Origin: Priapulus caudatus
Taxonomy: Eukaryota > Priapulida > Priapulimorpha > Priapulimorphida > Priapulidae
Length of the DNA stretch: 24,989 nt
Direction of reading: 5' to 3'
Assembly: GCF_000485595.1 (NCBI RefSeq)
Contig: NW_014578566.1
Span: 8,060-33,048, forward strand
The notes below the pieces were generated by a model. The model worked only from the letters and a program-made list of their open reading frames with translations, did no database searches and was not told the DNA's origin. Shown here piece after piece: positions 10,473-16,400 of the stretch (positions within the stretch are counted from its first letter, which is position 1; each line of letters begins with the position of its first letter). A program made the translations under genes and the position numbers.

Positions 10473-13400
10473 TGTATGTGTAGTAGGTGGTAGTAGTAGT
10501 AGCAGTAGTAGTAGCTAGTAGTAGTAGCAGTAGTAGTAGCAGCAGCAGCAGCAGCAGCTGCATGGACATACTGGTAGGTCTGCTGTCATGCATAGTGCCT
10601 CTCAGACACAAGGTGTGTATGTGTAGTAGTAGCAGTAGCAGTAGTAGTAGTAGTAGTAGTGGTAGTGGTAGTGGTAGTGGTAGTGGTAGTAGTAGTAGTA
10701 GCAGCAGCAGCAGTAGCAGTAGGAACAGCAGTAGCAGTAGCAGCAGCAGTAGGAACAGCAGTAGCAGCAGCAGTAGGAACAGCAGTAGCAGTACCAACAG
10801 CAGCAGCAGCAGCAGTAGGGAGAGAGAGAGAGAAAGCTGTACATCACTGACACATTCTTTCGCACGTTTCTTACACAGAGGGGAAACCCGCTCAAGCTCA
10901 TCATCATGTCAGCTACCTTGCGCGTCGAGGACTTCACCGAAAACAAGAGGCTATTCAAGGTCACGCCACCCGTGATCAGGGTGAGTGTGGAATGCGCCCG
11001 TCGTGGTGTCGAAGTGTAGATTTCGTGTAGAGCATTTCGCAACTAGTCTCACCAGCCACGTCGCCTCGCGCGGCCTGGTGTTTTTAAGCGTAATCATTAA
11101 TATATATGTATACATATCTCTGTTAAGTTCGTGAATACTTATATGATATATTTCGACGTGGTGGTCATGTTCAAAGTGTAGATTTCGTGTAGAGCTATAC
11201 ACCTATATATATATATATATATATAACCTTGATACAGTGTTTGAGCATAAATTTCTGTAGATCTTGTGGACGTGTGTTTTTGCCTGTGTTAACTGTAAGC
11301 GTGTGTGCATGTGGTTTCAGGTGGAATCGCGACAGTACCCGGTGACGATACATTTTAATAAGAGGACGCCCGATGATTATTTAGCCGAGGCTTTCAGAAA
11401 GGTGAGTAGATTATTGCAGAGAGCAGCGCCACCCATGCTGAGCAGCATCAGCAATGTGCTAATTAAATAGTTAATTGAGTTAATTGGTTTATTTTCAATT
11501 AATTAATTTGGTTAACTGTTGAATTTATTTGATTAATAATTGTTTAATTGAGTTAGTTAACAAATTATTGTTTGATTGAGTTAGTTAATTAATTTATTGA
11601 TTTAGCTAATAAATTATTGTTGAATTTAGCTAGTTATTTAGTTTTTATTTAGTTAATTAGGTAATTAACGTTTTAATCGCCACCTGTGTCTACAGACGTG
11701 TAAGATACACCGGCAGCTACCGGACGGAGGGATCCTGGTGTTTGTGACGGGGCAGCAGGAGGTACACACGCTGGTTCGTAAGCTACGAGCGACCTTCCCC
11801 TTCTCCTCTTCCTCCGCCAGCACACAGAAGAAAGGTACGAGGGGCTCTCAAATAAGTCTCTCAGTCTGTGGTTGCGGCACTGGCTACGATTGGGGGTTTA
11901 AACCGTTTTGATGTAGTTGTTGAACAAAACGTGTATAAGTTTGGTTGATATGATTTATTGATCTGTTTATATTGTTTTATCGTGGTGATGAGTTGTATCT
12001 TGTGTGCCATTAGTCACTCAGTTAATCAATCAATCAATCAATCAATCAGTCACTCACTCAAACAATCAGTTATTTGTGTGGCATTGGAGATTTTGTGTAT
12101 AACTGTAATGTGTAATGTTATTACACGTTGCAGTTGTTGTGCATTGCATTTAGCAAAATTATTCTTAAACTTAATATTAATTTGAAGAATAATTTCGATA
12201 TATGACAATTTCTTGTGCACATGCTACCACATTTTACTACAACAACACGTCATCTTTTGTTTGGTATCGACACCCATATTAATAATTGTTAATTCATCGA
12301 TTAATAATCAATATGGCGCGCGATTCCGTAGCGGACGTGAAAAAGGCGGACGTCGCAAAACAGAAGAGCAGCAAGCAGATGACGGCGACAACGACGCAGC
12401 CTGACATGGCGAAACGGTCGCCAGCGCCCCCTGCTGTCCTGCTGCCAGATATTAACCTGGACAGGTGAAGTCCGATCCCATCATCCCAAAACATGGCCGC
12501 CGCCCCCGCCCACCGACACCCGCTCCTCCGAGAAACAAAAATTTTAAATTTTAAAACGGCAAAAGTTAGTAAACGTTGTCATTTAGACGTGATATCGACG
12601 TGATTCAATGTATTTTTTTTTCGCTTGCAGTTACTCCATCCAATAATCGTGAAGTAACATTAATCACATTTAGGGACATCTAACATTCTGTCCCTCGTAT
12701 GATCGATAGTTCAAGTTAATAAAAATCTTTCACAGTTAGTTAAAGTTGTCATTTATACGTGACGTCAACGTGACGTAATGTTTTTCGCTCGCAGTTACTC
12801 CATCTTGCCGCCGGACGAAGAGGAAGCATACGAACTTGACCGAACGGACGCAGATTCTGAGATTGGGGACCTCGATTCTGACGACGACGACGACGACGCC
12901 AATGCCGGTGCTGCCACCTGCAGGGCGGATGCTAGCATGCCGCTCTGGGTGCTGCCTCTCTACTCGCTGCTTAGCCCCAATAAACAATCACAGGTGCGTG
13001 AGACACGAAGCGAAGGCCGTGACCTGTGTAATCTACTTAGTAATAATAACTAATATAATAAAATATTAGAATGTTACTAATATAATAGCAACGTGTTAAT
13101 ATTAGTTTGGGACACACATTAATTAATGTCACCACCATTATAAAAAATGTACCACTTTGTATTATGTATCATGTGTGCTGCACGCACTTCTAGGTGTTCG
13201 AACCGCCGCCAGAGGGCGCCAGGCTGGTCGTCGTGTCGACGAACGTCGCGGAGACGTCGCTGACGATCCCCAACATCAAGTACGTCGTTGACACGGGCAA
13301 GGTCAAGGTCAAACTGTACGACCGCGTGACGGGCGTGTCCTCGTTCAAGGTCGCGTGGACGGCGAAGTCGGCGAGCAACCAGAGGTCGGGTCGAGCCGGG

Positions 13401-16400
13401 AGAACGTCGCCCGGTCACTGCTACCGGTGAGTGACCAACCCTTGTAGACAGGTGTCCCCTATAATATACAGGTGCTACCGTTGTAATATCTGTTATATCA
13501 ATCATATGCATATATATATGTGTATGTATGTATATATATAATATATATATATATATATATGCATACATCTTTTTACAAATGCTATATATGATGATGTGCT
13601 GCTACCACCTGCGGGGATTTTCAACTGTTACTGTCTTGCCTCTCTCGTCTCCAGGCTCTACTCGTCCGCCATCTTTAACGACGAGTTTGAGAGATTCTCG
13701 CAGCCGGAGATCCTCCGGCGACCCGTCGACGACCTTGTGCTGCAGATGAAGGACATGAACATCGACAAGGTCATGAACTTCCCGTTCCCGACGCCTCCAG
13801 CGGAGAAAGCCCTCAAGGTGGGTGCGGGAATTGTCCGTTAGGATTTAAATAGTTACAACGAACAATTAATTACATAAAGATTAGTCCGGAAAAAAACAAC
13901 GATGTGCATATAATATGTGAACGAGCATATATATCTGGCCGAGAATATTTCGTAATATAAGTTGATAGAAGTAAATGTATTCGAATTAGGTTCTAATCGT
14001 ATTACAATTCGTACGAGAATGTTTCGTAATATACGTTAATTGAAATAAATATATTCGAATAATATTACGTTCCAATCGTATTATAATTCGAGTACGTGCG
14101 TAACTTGCCCTTTATGGTTTGCGCAGGTAGCGGAGCGGCACCTCGTAAATCTCGGCGCGCTCTCGCCTCCGCCGCCGACCGGTCGCCGCAAGGTCGCCCT
14201 GCCAAGGTCATCCGTGTTGTCGTCGTCGGGGAAGATAACGCCGCTGGGTCGCGCAATGGCGTGCTTCCCGGTGGCGCCCCGCTACGGCAAGATGCTCGCG
14301 CTTGCGCACCAGCACGCGCTGCTGCCCTACGTCGTCGTCGTCGTCTCCGCGCTCAGCGTGCAGGAGCTGTTCGAGGTGGGCGACCGTGGCGCCATCTGTG
14401 GCAGTTTTTGACGCGTTTCTGGCGTGGATTCTTTTTTTTTTTTTTTTTTTTCTCAGCATGCAAAAAGAGCAGTGATGTTTTTGTCATATACATGCACGCA
14501 CGCACAGACGTCTGTCAGTACTCACTCTCTCACGTGTTTTAGGAAAACTACCGGCCGCCGGCGGACGATGCGGAGCAGGAAGCGATGAAGCAGATGCGCC
14601 TGAAGCTCGTTAACCTGCGCAGAGGCTGGGCCGGACAGGTGAGGGTTAATGCCTGCTGCCGGGTGGCGCCACGCAGGTAGACGCCGTTCGTCTGGCAATG
14701 CCGATCACACGAATAAATTAATAACGTGTAAATTAATAATATAATGCAATAGATCAAAACGTTTCTGTCCCTTTGCTTTTTGCATCACTATGTTTTAGTT
14801 GTTTATCATCAAGACACCTATTTAGTCGCAGTTTACACTAAAACATAACAATAATCTACCTGATAAAATAATTTATAAGTGATAATTATTAAATAATGAA
14901 TTTAAACTCATTTTAAACTAATGGATAATTCGCGGAACTTAGTCATTTCCGCGACGAGCAGGGATGCGCAAACCACGCCTATCTCTCTCTCCCGTTGTCA
15001 GGGTAACTTGCTGTTGCTAGGCAACCTCGTGGTACTGCTGCAGGGTCACTCGTACGAGCGCGTTAATTCCCAACTACTAACACACGATCGTTTCCCATTT
15101 CCGCTCACCGTGCTCGTCTGCGTTGTCAGGGTAACTCGCTGTTGTTAGGCGACCTCATGGTGTTGCTGAAGGCTGTGGGAGCGTTTGAGTACGGCGGCGG
15201 GCAGCAGGAGTTCTGCGCGGCGAACGGACTGCGCTACAAGGCCATGCTGGAGGTGCGCAAGCTACGCACACAACTCATCAACGCTGGTAGGTGGCGCTGC
15301 TATGCACGCAGCTCATCAATGCCAGTAGGTGGCGCCGCTACACACGCAGCTCGTCAACGCCGTTAGGTGTCATCGCGTTTGTTATCTGTCACGTGTTTGA
15401 TGGATACACGTTGTTGTTCTACTTGTTTTTTTACATTAAATTGTTGTCATTGCTGTTGTTATCATTAATATTATTATTATTGTTGTTGTTGTTGTTCTTA
15501 TGTTACCTTTTTGTTTATATATTTTTATCATGTTTTTATTATGATTTGTTGATTTCTGTTCTCAGTCAACACGGTGATACCCGGAGAAGACTTGTATTTC
15601 GACCCGAAGATGGCGCCACCGTCGGATCTTCAGGCAAAACTTCTGAGGCAGGTGGCGCTAGCGAGCCTCACCGATCGCATCGCCCGCCGGTGGCCAGATA
15701 GCGGAATAAACGATCCTGAGGAACGGAAGAGACTGAGAGGAGCTTATCAGGTTATCTGGAAACTTTCACACCTACTGCTTATTACTTATAGTCTCTCTTA
15801 CTGCACCTGCTTACCAGGTTATCTGGAAGCTTGCACATGTACTGTTTATTACTTAATTACTTAATTAATACTCTTAATGCTGGGTTGACTGCTAGACAAA
15901 CATTTGCCAAATTAAAAACAACAACAATAAAAATGATTAAAATGATTACTGGTTGAGTAATTTATGATTAATGATTAATTTTACTATTATATTAACTATT
16001 AAAAATAATAATATGTGATTATTGAAGATTAAATAATTAAAATGCAAATGATTAAAACACATAATTTAAACGAGCGTTTGTGCATGCTATGTCGTTACAT
16101 AGTGTCAGGAGCTTGCGGACCCGGTGTTCATGCATCCATCGGCTGTCCTCTGTCGCAAACTCCCGCCTTCGCAGTACATCATCTACCAGGACATCGTGGA
16201 AACGAGCAAGATGTTCGTTAGAGGCAAGGCTAATTACGACCGATAAGTCTAATTATATTATATAATAACGACTGTAATTACTATTATATCGTCGTTGGGA
16301 AGTGTGATCATTGATGCTATCGTAAATTATCATTGTGTATAGATATTAGATAGCAGGGTGCGAAATTAACGGGAGTCCGGAGTCGAATACTTTCTGATTT

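Noticed and set aside
10246-10975. Long open frames of poly-Ser, poly-Val and poly-Leu on both strands
   Set aside because: They are translations of AGC/AGT/GTG microsatellites in intron 7.
14096-14542. 148-codon open frame overlapping exon 15
   Set aside because: Shadow frame of the GC-rich exon; the DHX37 frame of exon 15 is unambiguous.
14993-15129. Upstream copy of exon 17 as a mutually exclusive exon
   Set aside because: No donor at a matching position and only 42 bases are retained.
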